A stretch of 64,000 nucleotides of DNA from Magnolia sinica (lineage: Eukaryota; Streptophyta; Magnoliopsida; Magnoliales; Magnoliaceae): NCBI RefSeq assembly GCF_029962835.1, contig NC_080591.1, forward strand, positions 45,019,501-45,083,500, written 5' to 3'. The position numbers were made by a program, and so were the translations under genes. Numbering within the stretch: position 1 is the stretch's first letter; every line of letters begins with the position of its first letter. Below are positions 20,043 through 32,911 of this stretch, piece after piece. Below the pieces are notes generated by a model. That model did no database searches. It saw only the letters and a program-made list of their open reading frames with translations, and was not told the origin of the DNA.

Positions 20043-20900
20043 ATCATCATTAAGTCTTTGGATAAACAGAGTTTTGTCAATACCTATTTGAAAGTTATGA
20101 CTAAGTAAAAATTTAGTCAATTTTTCATACCATGCTCCAAGGGTTTATTTTAAACCATAAAATGCCTTTTTAAGACAGTATACAGGATCAGGAAGTTTGA
20201 AATCTTTAAAACCTTTTGGTTGTTCAACGTAAACTTCCTTATTTAGGTCACCATTTAAAAAAAAACACTTTTAACATCCATTTGATATATTTTTAAATTG
20301 TGTAACAAGCAATGGAAATAAATATCCTGATAAAGTCAAGGTGAGAAACTGACGCGAATGTTTCATCATAGGCAATACCTTCTATTTGAGTATAACCTTG
20401 CACAGCCAGTTATGCCTTATTTCTAATAATGTTTTCAAGTTCATCAGATTTATTTTTAAAAATCCATTTGGTTCCAATCACATGTTTATCAGATGGTCTG
20501 GGGACAAAATATCGTACATCATTTCTTACAAACTGGTTCAGTTCATCTTGCATAGTCATGATCCAACTTTCATCAGCTAGTGCTTCATTTACATTAGTCG
20601 GTTCTATCTAGGAAGTAAAACAAGAATGATTGCAAACATTTTCTAGATATCTTTTAGTTTGAACACCAGTATTAGGGTTACCAAATATTTGATCAGTCGG
20701 ATGTTCTTTGACTAACCTTAACTCAGTAATATCTGATTTAGATGATGGTTCAGATTGATTAATCACAACAATATCAGTATCACCATCATCTTGGTCAAGT
20801 CTGGGATTGATTGGTTGATCATCAATTACAACAATTATTGATTATTGAATCACCCCAGTTCTTTTACTTAAAACACGATATGCTCGACTGTTTAAAGCAT
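20043..20900 (-). pseudogene. pol: Copia-2 RT fragment
   Basis: Frames read [20 protein letters not shown] at the left end and, further right, pieces corresponding to [11 protein letters not shown] and the GIKWIFKN region of copia RT (compare 44893-45489). Stops interrupt every frame. The catalytic YVDD is missing because the element is truncated there. Confidence 0.7.
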
Positions 20901-20999
20901 ATCCTAGAAAAATTCCCTCATCTCTTTTTGCATCGAACTTACCCAAATTTTCTTGCTCATGTAAAATATAGCATTTGCTGTCAAAAGTACGAAAATATT

Positions 21000-22072
21000 T
21001 AACACTAGGCTTTTTTTAAAACCATAATTCATAAGCTGTTTTATTTTTTCCTGCTCTTATGTAAATATGGTTAATTATATAGCATGCAATATTTACAGCT
21101 TCAGCCCATAAATATTTAGGCAACTTCATGCTATTTATTATTACACTAGCCATTTCTTGTAGAACTCTATTTTTTCTATAAGCAACTCCATTTTACTGAG
21201 GTGTTTTTAGAGTAGAAAATTCATGTAATATGCCATGGTCGTTACAATATTTCTCAAAATTAATATTCTCAAATTTAGTTCCGTGATCACTTCTTATTCT
21301 GATCATAGATAATTCCTTTTCAGTCTGGATGCATTTTATAAGCTTTTTGACTTCGTTAAGAGCATCCAACTTTTCTATTAAAAAGGCTACCCATAAGTAT
21401 ATAGTTTAATCATCAATGACAACTAGAAAATATTTCTTTTCACCTCTACTATCAGTTCTAGTTGGTTCGACTAAGTCCATGTAGAGAAGTTGAAGAAGTC
21501 TTGTAGTGGCTAAGGAGTTCACTTTCTTGTGACTACTCCTAATTTACTTGCCTACTTGACAAGCACCACATATTTTGTTTTCTTTCATTTTTAGCCTGGG
21601 TAAGCCATGCAAGTGATCTCTTTTGCTCAATTTATATAGATCTCTATAGTTTACATGTCCAAGACGTTGGTGCCATAATTCAGTTTCATCTGTTTGGACT
21701 ATGTAACAGGAATGATTTGTTAAGCAAGATTCATCAATGATATAACAATTTTCAGACATTCTGCGACCATTTAATATCACATGTCCTTTATTATTCATCA
21801 TCTCACATCTATGATAAGAAAATTTCATATTATGATTATTGTCACAAATTTGAGATATGGTTAGGACATTATGTTTTAAACCTTCAACATATAATACATT
21901 TTCAAAGATAGGTAAGTTGGAAAGTTGTACAATACCTTTGCCGATGATCTTACAGTTGGTAACATCTCCGAATGTAACTGATCCGCCATTGATCTTGTTG
22001 ATATTTGAGAGAATGGATTTATCACCTGTCATGTGTCTAGAACATCTACTATCCAAATATCATCTTGAATGA
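21000..22072 (-). pseudogene. pol: Copia-2 protease end and integrase
   Basis: The frame 21544-22056 reads DSRCSRHMTGD (the DSG protease motif has become DSR, so the active site is lost), then ELWHQRLGHVNYRDLYKL and CGAC of the integrase zinc-binding domain. Integrase core pieces follow to about 21000 with stops. Confidence 0.75.
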
Positions 22073-22167
22073 CTACTTGCTTTGAAAGTTGTGTAGATAA
22101 TAAGACACTTAACTTTTGGAACCCATTTCATAAGAGTTCTAGGCTTAGGAGGGTCTCTTACTTTTCG

Positions 22168-23918
22168 TCATGTTTGAGAGTTAGGATTTCTCCTAATTTT
22201 GTTTACTCCATTCTTACCCGAGTTGGATTTCAATAGCTCTTGAAGCATGTCCACAATATTATTAGCAAGATGAGCATTTCTATTATCACTCTTTTGATAT
22301 CTGTGGTTGTTGGCGAATGTTTTTACATTAGAGGATTTTTGTAAGGGTTTTGTATTTTTCAAGTTATTATTTTTATAGTTTAACTCTTTTAGAGTTTCTG
22401 CTTTAGAGTTTGAGAATTCTCTTTTTATAAAGGTAGGAGCAAGATTCTTAGACATTGTTATATCTAATATAGCCAAGTCCAGATTTGTCACCATATCGAC
22501 AAGATAAAGTTAGTAGTTTTTCAAGTTTATGGCCTCCTTGGGTATATTTCTAAGTATCCTTTGAACTCTAAAGTGAACAAACTTCATTTTTCAATTTCTC
22601 ATTTTCATATTTAAGATTTTGCAATTTAGAAATTTTAAGACTTGAAAGTAATTTTGATTTTTCAAAACAATCAGAAAAATGAGAATTTTCCAAAACAACC
22701 TTTTCAAGTTCTAATTGTAATTCGGCACATTGTTCTTTTTGAATTTTTAATTTAGCCGCAATCTTACAACTTTTTCTGTATAGGACATCATATACTATTT
22801 GAAGAATGTCTTCATTTTCAGAATCACTTCCGGGAGTTTCATAATTAGATGTTTCACAATCATCTTAATAAGTAATTCTGGCTATAGTCATAAAGGCATT
22901 AATATCTTTTACATTTTCATATTCTAATTTATCAGTTTTTGAATTGCTTTTAGATTCTTATAATTCATCATAAGTGACAATTATGCATTTTCTTCTCAAT
23001 TTATCCTTTTTAGGAAATTTTGAAACGAGAAGCCTAAATTCAGAACAGTTGAAGCATTAGGTGTCTTTAGATTTAGATTTCCAATAGTTTGAGTTTCCTT
23101 TTCTTTTATTAAATGGTTTTTGAAAATCACTTCTTTTCTTGTTTTTGAAAATTCTATAAAATTTCTTTGCCAACATAACTATATCGTCCTCATTTTCCTT
23201 TTCATTTAAATTAAAACTGTTTGATTTAGATTTAGAAGATTTAATGGCAATCGACTTGTTCTTAGGAGCTTTGAAATTTTTCTCATAAGTTTGAAGAGAT
23301 CCAACCAAATCCTCAACCTTCAATATATTAGTATCCCTCAATTCCTATATAACATTAACTTTAAAATGAAACCTATCAGGAAATGATTGCAGTATTTTCG
23401 CACAAACCTTACTTTCAAGCATGCTTTCATCAATACCTCACATAAAATTGACTATGCCATTCAATTTTGTGTAGAAGATCATGAATGACTAATTCTTTCA
23501 TATGGATTTCCTCAATTTTGGTTGTGAGGATTTGGATATTAGACTTTTTCACAGTATGGGTTCCTTCATGTGTCATTTCAAATATATCACAAGCTTGTTT
23601 CGCTGTATCACACGAAATGATTCTTTTGAATTCATTTGGTGATAGAGCACGAGTTATACTATTCAAGGCTTTAGCATTTGCACTACTTTCGCTTTTCTGA
23701 GTAGTCTTCTAAAAACCATAAGCAATTTCTTTCATGGACGTAGTTCCATTCTCAGCTACTACTTCCATCATAGGAGGGATCCATTGAGTCACATTGGCTT
23801 GCCACACTCTTTCATCAATGGATTTGAGGAAGATCCTCATCCCGACTTTCCAATATGAATAATTTGAGTCATCAAAGGGAGGTGGCTTAGAAATTATTAA
23901 ACTCTCGAAATTTAACAT
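22168..23918 (-). pseudogene. gag: Copia-2 gag
   Basis: The start MLNFESLIISKPPPF is at 23918, followed by NYSYWKVGMRIFLKS, AKALNSITRALSPNEF and MTHEGTHTVKKS, typical of SIRE/Maximus-like gag. Frames break at least four times before 22168. The zinc knuckle is not clearly kept. Confidence 0.75.
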
Positions 23919-23970
23919 CTTACAGCTCTGGATCTAGCTATAGGAGGTAAATCCCAAAAGGAGCAACCTT

Positions 23971-23982
23971 GCTTTGATACCA
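23971..23982 (-). promoter_or_regulatory. Copia-2 primer-binding site
   Basis: TGGTATCAAAGC on the minus strand, two bases after the LTR end, matches the usual initiator-methionine tRNA primer site (TGGTATCAGAGC) with one change. Confidence 0.75.
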
Positions 23983-23984
23983 CT

Positions 23985-24597
23985 TGAAAGATGAGCTACA
24001 AATGTCTTTTTTTTTTTTTTTTTTTTTTTTGGGGGTGAAAGAAATAATTCATAAGACAACCTTCACATATTATTTTAGGTAGGATAACCTTATTTCACGA
24101 CATCCTTGAAATTAATATTTCAAAACAGAAAAAGGATAGAGAATCAAATAAAACAATCACCACAAATGCACAAGGGGTTATAGTGGTTCCATGTTTAACA
24201 CACACTTACTCCACTCCCAAAATACTACCCTTATAATTTTGGCTTTCTAGTATATCAAGGTTTTCACAGGTTTACCTTATAAATCTTTTATAGTTCTTGT
24301 GATTTTCACGGGCTTACTATAATAAAACCCTCTTTTGTGATTTTCATGGGCCTACCACAAATCAACTCAAATGAGATTTTTGAGCTATCTTAACAAACCC
24401 AAATGAAATAAAATAATAGCAATACTTGTCTTCAGAAGACAGCGTCGCTTTGAAGATGTAGTCGAGGCTTCGAGTAGTGATCTTCTTTCTCGTGAGTCGG
24501 TGATGTAGTATATGCTTAACCAAAAACAATATAGGGATATAATGTTTCTCAAAGAATATAAACCCTAACTGCTGCAAATTCAATTCTTTATTTCCAC
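23985..24597 (-). repeat. Copia-2 5' LTR, truncated
   Basis: The LTR begins TGAAAGATGAGC on the plus strand, includes a poly-T tract (about 24008-24031), and is cut where a copy of Gypsy-4 LTR sequence (homologous to 32767-32911) begins. Confidence 0.6.
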
Positions 24598-25422
24598 GTA
24601 AGCACAAAATTAATGGATGGTAAGCCCACGTCAATATTCCATTTAACCCATCATTCAAGTAGCCACTAGGTGGAGGGTCCATTATAATCACAATCAATCA
24701 AATTACACCCCAAGTTTGGGTGTACATATATAAGTAGGGTTCTCCACTGATAGATGTAGCAATTTAAGTTCCATAAGCAATCTATAAGTAATCCACAAGC
24801 ATGAAAAGATATACAAGTACACCATATAAATGTTCGTACAAGATAAATGTGAGCATATAATTTGACAATTAGATTCAATAACTAGAACAAGTAATCATGA
24901 ATTAGATATATCATAGTTAAAATTAAAATGAAAACTATCACTTAAGCAAACAGGAAAGTGAAAAGCTCAAGGGAAAGAAATCATCACCTTACGAGTCGAA
25001 TTGCCTATAATGTCGTTAAGCAGTGTGTGCGCCATTAGACCCGGATCCTCAGCGGAAGTTAGATGTGGCCCAACTCAATGTCCAGTGAGTTAACTCATGA
25101 GGATGAGTAGAGTCAACAACTTGATTCTGTTGAGTCGACTCAATAACTCAACTCTTTTCTCTGCCCTCTTTCATCCTCTCCTTCTCCCTCTTTTCTCAGG
25201 CCCACACATCCAGCAAGGTTGCTAGATTAAGCTAGATCCAACTGAGTCGAGTAAGTCAGCCACTCGACGTGAACTGCACCCCGACTAGCAGCCAGATCCA
25301 CTCCCCTCACTCTCTTCTTTCATTTTGGAAGGACTCGGACCCATACACTAGTAGGGTTGCTGGCGCCTAGACCGGTCTCAACATACTGAACTCGGTTGGG
25401 TCGAGTTGGTGCAACACACACA

Positions 25423-25469
<47 letters not shown>

Positions 25470-26953
25470 CTTGACCCACAAACCCTGACCCCATAAACCG
25501 CTGGACCCAACTGCCTCTAACGAAACAAGTCGACCCGACAGTGAGTTGAATCAAGCTCCCATGGCGACTCCTTAGTAACAACGTATCCCTTCAAAATGAT
25601 GCTACTGGAGGGCTTTTACCTACTTCACGAAGTTAGGAGGAGAGAGGAAACAAAGATCTGTTGGCATTTTTCCAATGGGTTTGAGCTTGGAAGATGGGGG
25701 TCGGGTCCTTGTAAGAGGCGGGAAAGAGTTGTTTTCTCTCCCCCTTACTCTCTTTTCACTCTCACTTCCTCTCTTTCTCTCTGTCTACAGAGCCTCTGGG
25801 CTCATCCTAACCTAGCCCAATACAAGCCGGCTGGGTCGATTCGGTGTAGTGCGACACCGAGTTCAGCACCCGCACCCGCACTTTTCCCTCTCCCTTTCTC
25901 ATTCTCTTTCCTTATGTTTCTCTCCCTGTTTTTTCAGTGGGAATCCAGAGACTAACGTGGGCCTTATAAAGGGCTAGGGCTGGTTTTAGGATCGCATCTT
26001 GTGGTCATTAATTCACGCCATAGCGCTTGGATAGGGTGGTTGCACCCACTGATTCTATTTGCACGGTGGTGACCCATCACGTGAGTGGATTCCCACCACC
26101 ATGGCCCATGAGATGAGTGCCTTGGATAAAAAATTGGGGCCCACATTATCATTGTGGGTTTTCGATTGGACGGAGAAGATGACACCATCTCCCATGGAGA
26201 ATTTTCATCCAGGGTTTATCAAGGAGATCTGCACCATTTGGATGGACCGAATGGGCTCATTGATTGATGTGAGGCCAACCATTCCCATCAGTAGTAGTGA
26301 ACGGGCGAAACCCATCCGTAACTATTTTATCGTGCGAAGGGAGTATTTTTCAGGAAGTTAGTTACCCTAACGGCTAGCTTTAGGGTTGCCCTAACTTGTG
26401 CGGCCAAGATTGATTAGTGAAGCTTCGGTGGGAGGCTTGGATCGAGCTAGCGCATGCTTCTCGAAGAGGAAAGCATCCCACCACCTTTCGTCTAACAGGG
26501 TGTTCCTCCTTCCTCGGCACTAGACGAAGGGTTGAGATGATCCCCCAACGAGCGGCTGAGATTCGTGGAAGGAGGACCTTTGCGTGGATCGCCAACATAA
26601 AGAGTAGGAAATGGAAATGGGGCACTGCACCCCCGATTGCGCCAGAATTCGTGACTTGTCATGCGTGGTCCAGATCGTGTAACATGCAAGGGTTGGTTTA
26701 GAATCCTTGTCCGATCACAATGGATGGTTTGATTTGTTTATTGTGGTGATTGAAGTCCTAGAGTAGGTGTCTCTGAAGTTATGATGGACCATCATGAGAA
26801 CAATCAAATGGATAGTTTGATATATGGGGGATTACTTTCGATGGTCGGATTTAGACTATAATAAAGGTGAATGTTCAAGTAAGCTAGGTTAGTATTCATA
26901 TTAAGTTAGGTTACACGGTAACACTGGAATACTAAAAAGTACGGGGTGTTACA
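24598..26953 (-). repeat. Gypsy-4 3' LTR (truncated) with CT microsatellite
   Basis: The interior edge at 24598 abuts Copia-2. A (CT)n run lies at 25426-25466. No open frame here looks like a protein. The LTR ends GGGGTGTTACA. Confidence 0.6.
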
Positions 26954-28534
26954 ATCTACCCCCCTTATAGAGAATTTCGTCCTCGAAATTCTGTACTTTT
27001 ACTATTAATGGGAATGACAATATATTTTATGGTGTCTCTATGCATTCACTAGTTTTCCCACTTAATTTACTTGAATGCATAACTGCTCACGATTGACTAC
27101 CAGAATAGGGGGTCCTTACAATCTATCCCTCTTAAAGAAAATTTTGCCCTTGAGATTTGATAATGTATGCCCAATTATTATAGTATTTACTAGGATTACA
27201 AGTTCATTTAAGTAACAACTAATAATAATATTATATCTTTATTTTTTTTCCTTTACTTTTAATGATAGTTCCCCACCATCTAATAGTGTAAGACAATTTT
27301 CTATTGTCTGTGATCGGGCTAACACAAATAGATGGTTGTAGTAGGTTTGAGCTGATACATTGATCCTCTGCCTGTGCAAAATAATGGATTTACTAGTATC
27401 ATTCTCTAATCCCGATAAATCTCGATCCATTACTTAATCAGAGCATTGAGATCATTGAGATTTGTTAGGATTTAGAATTTGAGTCAAATCGTGTATATTT
27501 CGCTTAAACATGATTCCATTAGTCCACGATCTTAATTATTCTAGAATACTGGGAATTATCATAAAATTTTATACCCTCATGGAGGATAAGTCTATGTGGC
27601 CCGTGACGCTTCCACTGCACACTCTGATTACCTAATGCATTACCTAAGATTTCATGACCAAGATTTTTACATGAAATTTGAGTTTGAAAATTTCTAAGTT
27701 CACATAGGATTTCAAATTTAGTCCCGATATGCTCAACTTAGGGTTGAAAATTTACCCAAAATTTTATAACTTCGCATTTAATTAGTTTTAATCGCTGGAA
27801 TTTGTGGAAAATATTGTTCCTAACAAATGAGATGTCTTAGGTGATTCAAAGTACAATTTTCAGCATGATTCCTTAAATTTTAGGGAGTACTTATGCTTGA
27901 TCTAACGTATGATATGGTGGGTAAGGAATTTCCTACGATGCCTAAGTTCATTTCATATGTTGGATATTGTGATGGTGTTATCTCTAACTAATGGAATTTA
28001 AGGAAAGTTCACATCTTAGATTTCTAAAAAATTTTCTTTTAGAAGTCATGTACAAGGAATGTCCTTGTCTAATTATTATTATTATTTTTATACATCATAG
28101 TGGGTATTTGTTCTCTCGTGGTACCCAGATTTAGTTTTTAAGTTCAAACAACTATTCTATTAGTTTACAAGAGAACCAAAGTTTTTGTTTCTAAATTTAG
28201 ATGACTAAACCTAAAATGTTCAAAGGGGCCTAAGGTTTTAAGTTTCTAAGTTCTCAACCTTCCCTAATTCTAAGGAAATTTCATACACATCCGAATGGTT
28301 ATCCTAATAATTTCTAGGGGAACCTAAGTTTTGTTTCTAAGTTATACTATTATCAAACAATTTGCTAGGGAACCTAAATTTGGGTCTTTATGTTTCCAAC
28401 AATTTTCTAATTCTAGGGAAGATTCACTTATGTTCAAATGTCTAATTTCAAACATCCTAACTTAAGACATTTAAGGTTTGTATAAACTTCTTTCCCAATG
28501 CCTGGTTTGTCTACACTCCACTCTGATACCACCT
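26954..28534 (-). other. Gypsy-4 internal region, no coding sequence
   Basis: AT-rich DNA with no gag or pol similarity. The plus strand has two polypurine-tract-like pyrimidine stretches: ATCTACCCCCCTTA at 26954 and ATCTATCCCTCTTA at 27121. Each is preceded by an LTR-end-like TTACA and followed by 'aattt.g.cct.gaaatt'-type sequence, so the 3' end of an element appears to be duplicated here. Confidence 0.5.
28516..28531 (-). promoter_or_regulatory. Gypsy-4 primer-binding site
   Basis: TGGTATCAGAGTGGAG on the minus strand lies three bases from the LTR start and is complementary to an initiator-methionine tRNA 3' region. Confidence 0.75.
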
Positions 28535-29220
28535 TGTAACGCCCCAGTTTTGGAAACTGGAGTATACGACTCGTTTTCCGAAAGCCCGAGTGTTAACCTT
28601 TATAGATAGCTAAATTTCAATTATATATGTTTTTTCTTTTCTCAGAATTAGCAGCTTAGCGAAAGATTAACAAATCAAGCATAAAGGAAATCACATATAC
28701 ATTTAGAATATACGAGCGGCTACCCAAATAGCTTATACAAACCAATGTTTCAGTACTTACAATTACAAAATAAAATAATATAGCATATGAAACAAATTAA
28801 ATTGCAACTAGTCTTGAACTGTAAAATCATGCAGTTTCTCTTGGCAAATATAGCCATGCATCCCTAACAATTGTACCCTGTTCCTCATTAATCTGATAAT
28901 GAATATCATTTAAGCCACCTACACTACCTATACTGTTATATATTCGATGAATGAGTAGCCAAATCAGTATGAATTCCCCACAAGATTACACACCATCACA
29001 TTAGTTAAGTATAGCTAAACAAGAAATCATACAAAACAATCCAAATGTAATCTTATTAAATGCATGAATGCGTGAATGCACATCAACTAAGGATGCTCAT
29101 CTAGTTGACTTTTGAGGGACACCCATGCACGTGGCTGGCCACCAGCGAAAGTACATCTCGTACATGCAGAGTGACCAAGTTCACCAAAAGTGAGTGATAG
29201 TCAATGGTCTAGGAGCTAGC
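28535..29220 (-). repeat. Gypsy-4 5' LTR, first part
   Basis: It starts TGTAACGCCCC and is interrupted at 29220 by a solo LTR. It continues at 32330. Confidence 0.65.
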
Positions 29221-32200
29221 TGTAACGCCCTGAAATTCGGGGGTCGAGCATAACTCAGCTCCCGAGTTTCAGAACATTACTTATGCAACATATTTAATGA
29301 TGGATGTATGTTGTCTGTATGAGTACATAAACCATGGAATAGATTAAGCCAAACTGCAAACATAATTCAGGGATAATTGATAGACGCAAGCGGAAGACTT
29401 AAAGAAATATAAGTGTACATGTGTGAGCCCCTGAAATACGTATATATACCACGTCATATTACAAGTGTTTCTATCCAAAAATACAAGCATTAAAAGACAT
29501 TATCTATTCCCAAAAGAAATCTCAGAATCCCACGCATCAGGACACGGCTCACAAGAACCCGCCTGAAAACTGCATGAAAGAAAATGCAGCCTCATCATCC
29601 TCGATCTCCTGCTCTGCCTCAGAGGTCGCATCAATATCTGCATCTAAGACAGAGTCTGGTGGGTGTTTAAACATCGTCCTAGAACGTGGGAGTGAGTGAT
29701 CAACTCAGTGGAACAATAAAGCAAAGGTTAACATGTTATTAATTCAATCAAGCAGTAATGATAAAGCAGAACAATCAAACATGTCCTAAGTACTCTTATT
29801 AATGCAAGGATGTATGTAGAATGATGCATGTCCTGGCTGGTACACCCTCAACGTCTTCATCTTACGTTACGCATGACATCACCTCAAGTGCTCCACCTCT
29901 TCCAGGCACATGCAATGCGGTGCATGAACATGATTACCAAGTTGTTATTAGTCATTTTCATACAACAGGATTGGGAAGCTAAGGTACCTTCCTCATATCA
30001 ATTTTCAAACAGTGATCCATTATAGGGTCGTCAGTCCTAGACATCTCATACGATCATATGGTTTTAGGTCGCTGCAAAGGGCTCATCACCAATTAATGCA
30101 CACCTATCATACCTTTATTACTACAATAAGGCTCGTTACCTCAATGCGGTATCCAGGTATGCTCGAGGTCACTACAAAGGGCTCGTCACCAATCAATGCA
30201 GGCCGACAGCACGAATATAGTGTCCCATACCACCATAATCGGCTCACGAGTTTGGTTGCTCACTGGTCACTACGGGGAGGCTCGTCACCCCAGCGTAGGC
30301 CGACAGCTCGACCACGGTGTCCCATACCACTATGTCCGGCTCATGAGTCTTAGCGGATCAAGGTACAACAGTTAATAGGATTTCATCGGTAAGTTTGGTA
30401 CCTTAGATTCAAACAATAGCGTCCATACATGGTGAACATACATCGAACAATCGGGTTACTTAACGAACTCGACTAGCACGAGCGCACGTTGGGTTGATCG
30501 ACATAGAGTGCGCAAACACTCCGTGTGGCCAACCCACTGCCGACAACTCTAATACGACTCGGGTTCATCAAATCACGTCCTTTGTGACGAAAACAACCTC
30601 CTCCACAATCTCAAGGCCGATTACCGATTTCCTGGACTATTCATAGTCCCAAACACATTCCATTACAACAGATATGCATATAGAACTTAGAACAGTAATG
30701 GAACAATAATTCAAATCATATAGTATGTGAGTATTTGCAGAATATCAACTTAACATGGGTTTACACATAAGTAATGCTTGAAGTTAAACAACAAAGGATG
30801 TGACTTGCATGTGGTAAATCATACACATCAATAGGAGTGTTGAGAATCGCTTCTCAACGTCCACAATTAGGTTAACATATCACCCTTTAGACCATTTAGA
30901 CATTTCTACAAACACTTAGAATACATAGTTCAACATACATGAGGCATGTTGAAATACACGCATTTGGACAATTCCTTTTACCAAGGAGTTGTCACACATA
31001 CAATTAGCATAGGTACACAACAGATAATCATGGCAAACACAGGTTCATATTTTATACATACACGGTACTTCCTACATACACATAGAATACACAAATCTCA
31101 ATATATCACATGCATATCAGGAACGCAAAATAAACATAGCATTTGGCATGTGAAATCTCATCCATAACAAGAATAAACTATTCACTGGCATTGAAAGCCT
31201 TGAAAATCATAACCTATACGATTAAATTCCGCACCTTAAACCAGAAATAGAGCACCGAACTGATTCAGACGATATGTCTTCATCAACGGCGACTAGACAA
31301 CCTAAGGCAAGAATAGAAATGAGCTACAACAACACATAAACCATTCTAAGCTCTAAAACAGATTAGGTTTAGGTTAACTTACCCAAGGATGAACTTAGAA
31401 TCATCGAAATAACGATTCAAAAGTGATGGTTTAAGGATGTAGAGCAACAGGAAAGAATCTAAGATGATTCACCAACTTCTCTCTCACTTACTCTCTCTTT
31501 TCCTCTCTCTTTCTTAGCTAGGGTTAGGAAATTCGTATGGAAAAGAGAGTGAGGGTTTTAAGGTCTATATATAGGCCTAACATTGATGAAAACAACCCCA
31601 AGGCCAAGGTATACTTAGGTTATAACCAAAACAAGCCTCTCTCGATCCAACGGAACACTTCCGGTGGGCCTTTTTCCACATGCGGTCGGACTTAAGCTCA
31701 CTGACCATGGATCTAGGTCAGGCTGAGTTTTCGTACCGGTCGGATCTTCAGATCAGCCGTGGCGGACCACACTCAATTTAACGGTCACCGAAACTCGATC
31801 AAGTCCACAAGCACTATGACATGCCTGGGCCACCTTCCCTGATCCGAGGGTGAAATTGGGTCAGAATCCAACGGTCAGATTGCTTAAAATCATCGCGCAA
31901 GCGACACGACTCAGATTTCATAAAATCATGTTTAATCGCTCACCGTTCTCACACTCTTCACTCCAGACTCAATCAAATTGACCCAGAACATCATCTGGAC
32001 TTGATTTTTGAGGTGATGGTCAAGCCCAACATGGTGAGCACAACTGCCTAAGATCATCGCTATCGGACTTTCGACGCGCGGTCCAAGTCCGATCTAGAAC
32101 TTTCAAAAATTTCCAAGAGCAACTGGATTTAGCGATGAATCCCAGATTTTAGAGTAACCTAACGCTAATGATTCTACAGGTTTTGAGTCATGCAGATCAA

Positions 32201-32324
32201 ATTTAAAGTGATTGATGCTAATTTCACAAACAATCGAGTTTAGCGCTAAGCAACCCACAAATAACTTCTAAGGAAAATAGAGGTAGTACTCGGGTCTTGG
32301 CATAAAATTTTTCGGGTCATTACA
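29221..32324 (-). repeat. Solo LTR of a 3.1-kb family, target duplication CTAGC
   Basis: It runs from TGTAACGCCCTG to GGGTCATTACA and is flanked by perfect CTAGC duplications (29216-29220 and 32325-32329). A second copy begins at 61480. Between about 30050 and 30350 a motif with GGCTCGTCACC, AGGCCGACAGC and GTCCCATACCACCAT is repeated about three times. No internal retrotransposon DNA adjoins. No credible coding frame is seen. Confidence 0.9.
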
Positions 32325-32911
32325 CTAGCGAAACAATACCACGCTAAGGGCATGTGCTATAACATCTAGAATTAGCCACCCGTCATCACCCGTATGCTAT
32401 GAATGCATGATTAGCCCAACCGTTATTATTCCGATTGCAACTAGGCAATTTAAGAAAGCTCAAATGTCACTATGGGGGGCTTGTCACCCAGTAGAGGCCG
32501 ATAGCTCGAGCATAGTATCCCATACCACCATCTCTGACTCATGAAACTCCAACCTTAGGATGTCTAATGGTAACCTCCTCAACTAGTGGCCAATCATAGT
32601 TCCACAAGTGGAACTTACTATCGTATGGTTAAAAAAATAATAATCCATCAAGCCACTTATGCCAAATATCAAATCGAAACCACATGCGGCAAATATCAAA
32701 TCGAAGCCACAAATGGCAAGTATCAAATCGATGAGGTAAAAAGAAAGATCATCCCTAAAAGCTACATAAGCATAAAATCCGTGGATGGTAAGCCCACATC
32801 AATATTCCATTTAACCTATCATTCAAGTAGCCACTAGGTCGAGGGTCCATTGTAATCACAATTAATCAAGTTACATCTCAAGTTTGGATGTACATATATA
32901 AGTGGGGTTCT
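32325..32911 (-). repeat. Gypsy-4 5' LTR, second part (truncated)
   Basis: It begins with the right copy of the CTAGC target duplication. One unit of the CTTGTCACCC/AGGCCGATAGC/GTATCCCATACCACCAT motif (32470-32540) recurs here, a link to the 3.1-kb LTR family. Homology to the other Gypsy-4 LTR stops at 32911. Confidence 0.55.

Larger units (their letters stand above)
20043..24597 (-). mobile_element. Copia-2: truncated SIRE-like Ty1/copia element
   Basis: Minus-strand remnants of 5' LTR, primer site, gag, protease-integrase and RT occur in the normal copia order. The element stops abruptly in RT near 20043, before the YVDD region, and its 5' LTR is cut at about 24597 where Gypsy-4 LTR sequence begins. 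RNase H and the 3' LTR are absent. Protein sequences are close to those of Copia-1, so both belong to one family, but this copy has many more stops. Confidence 0.8.
24598..32911 (-). mobile_element. Gypsy-4: coding-poor gypsy derivative with truncated LTRs
   Basis: A 3' LTR ending GGGGTGTTACA at 26953 is followed by a polypurine tract. A 1.58-kb internal region without gag-pol reaches a primer site (28516-28531) and a 5' LTR starting TGTAACGCCCC at 28535. Both LTRs share the segment 24598-24745 / 32767-32911, and both are truncated at their outer or interior edges. No target duplication can be seen. With no coding region it resembles a LARD-like or internally deleted element. Confidence 0.65.

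Noticed and set aside
25596..26361. Plus-strand frames (119 and 100 codons) near the CT tract
   Set aside because: They lie in the Gypsy-4 LTR, have no recognisable motifs, and do not splice into anything coherent.
28516..28531. tRNA-like match
   Set aside because: It is a primer-binding site next to an LTR, only complementary to a tRNA end; no tRNA gene structure is present.
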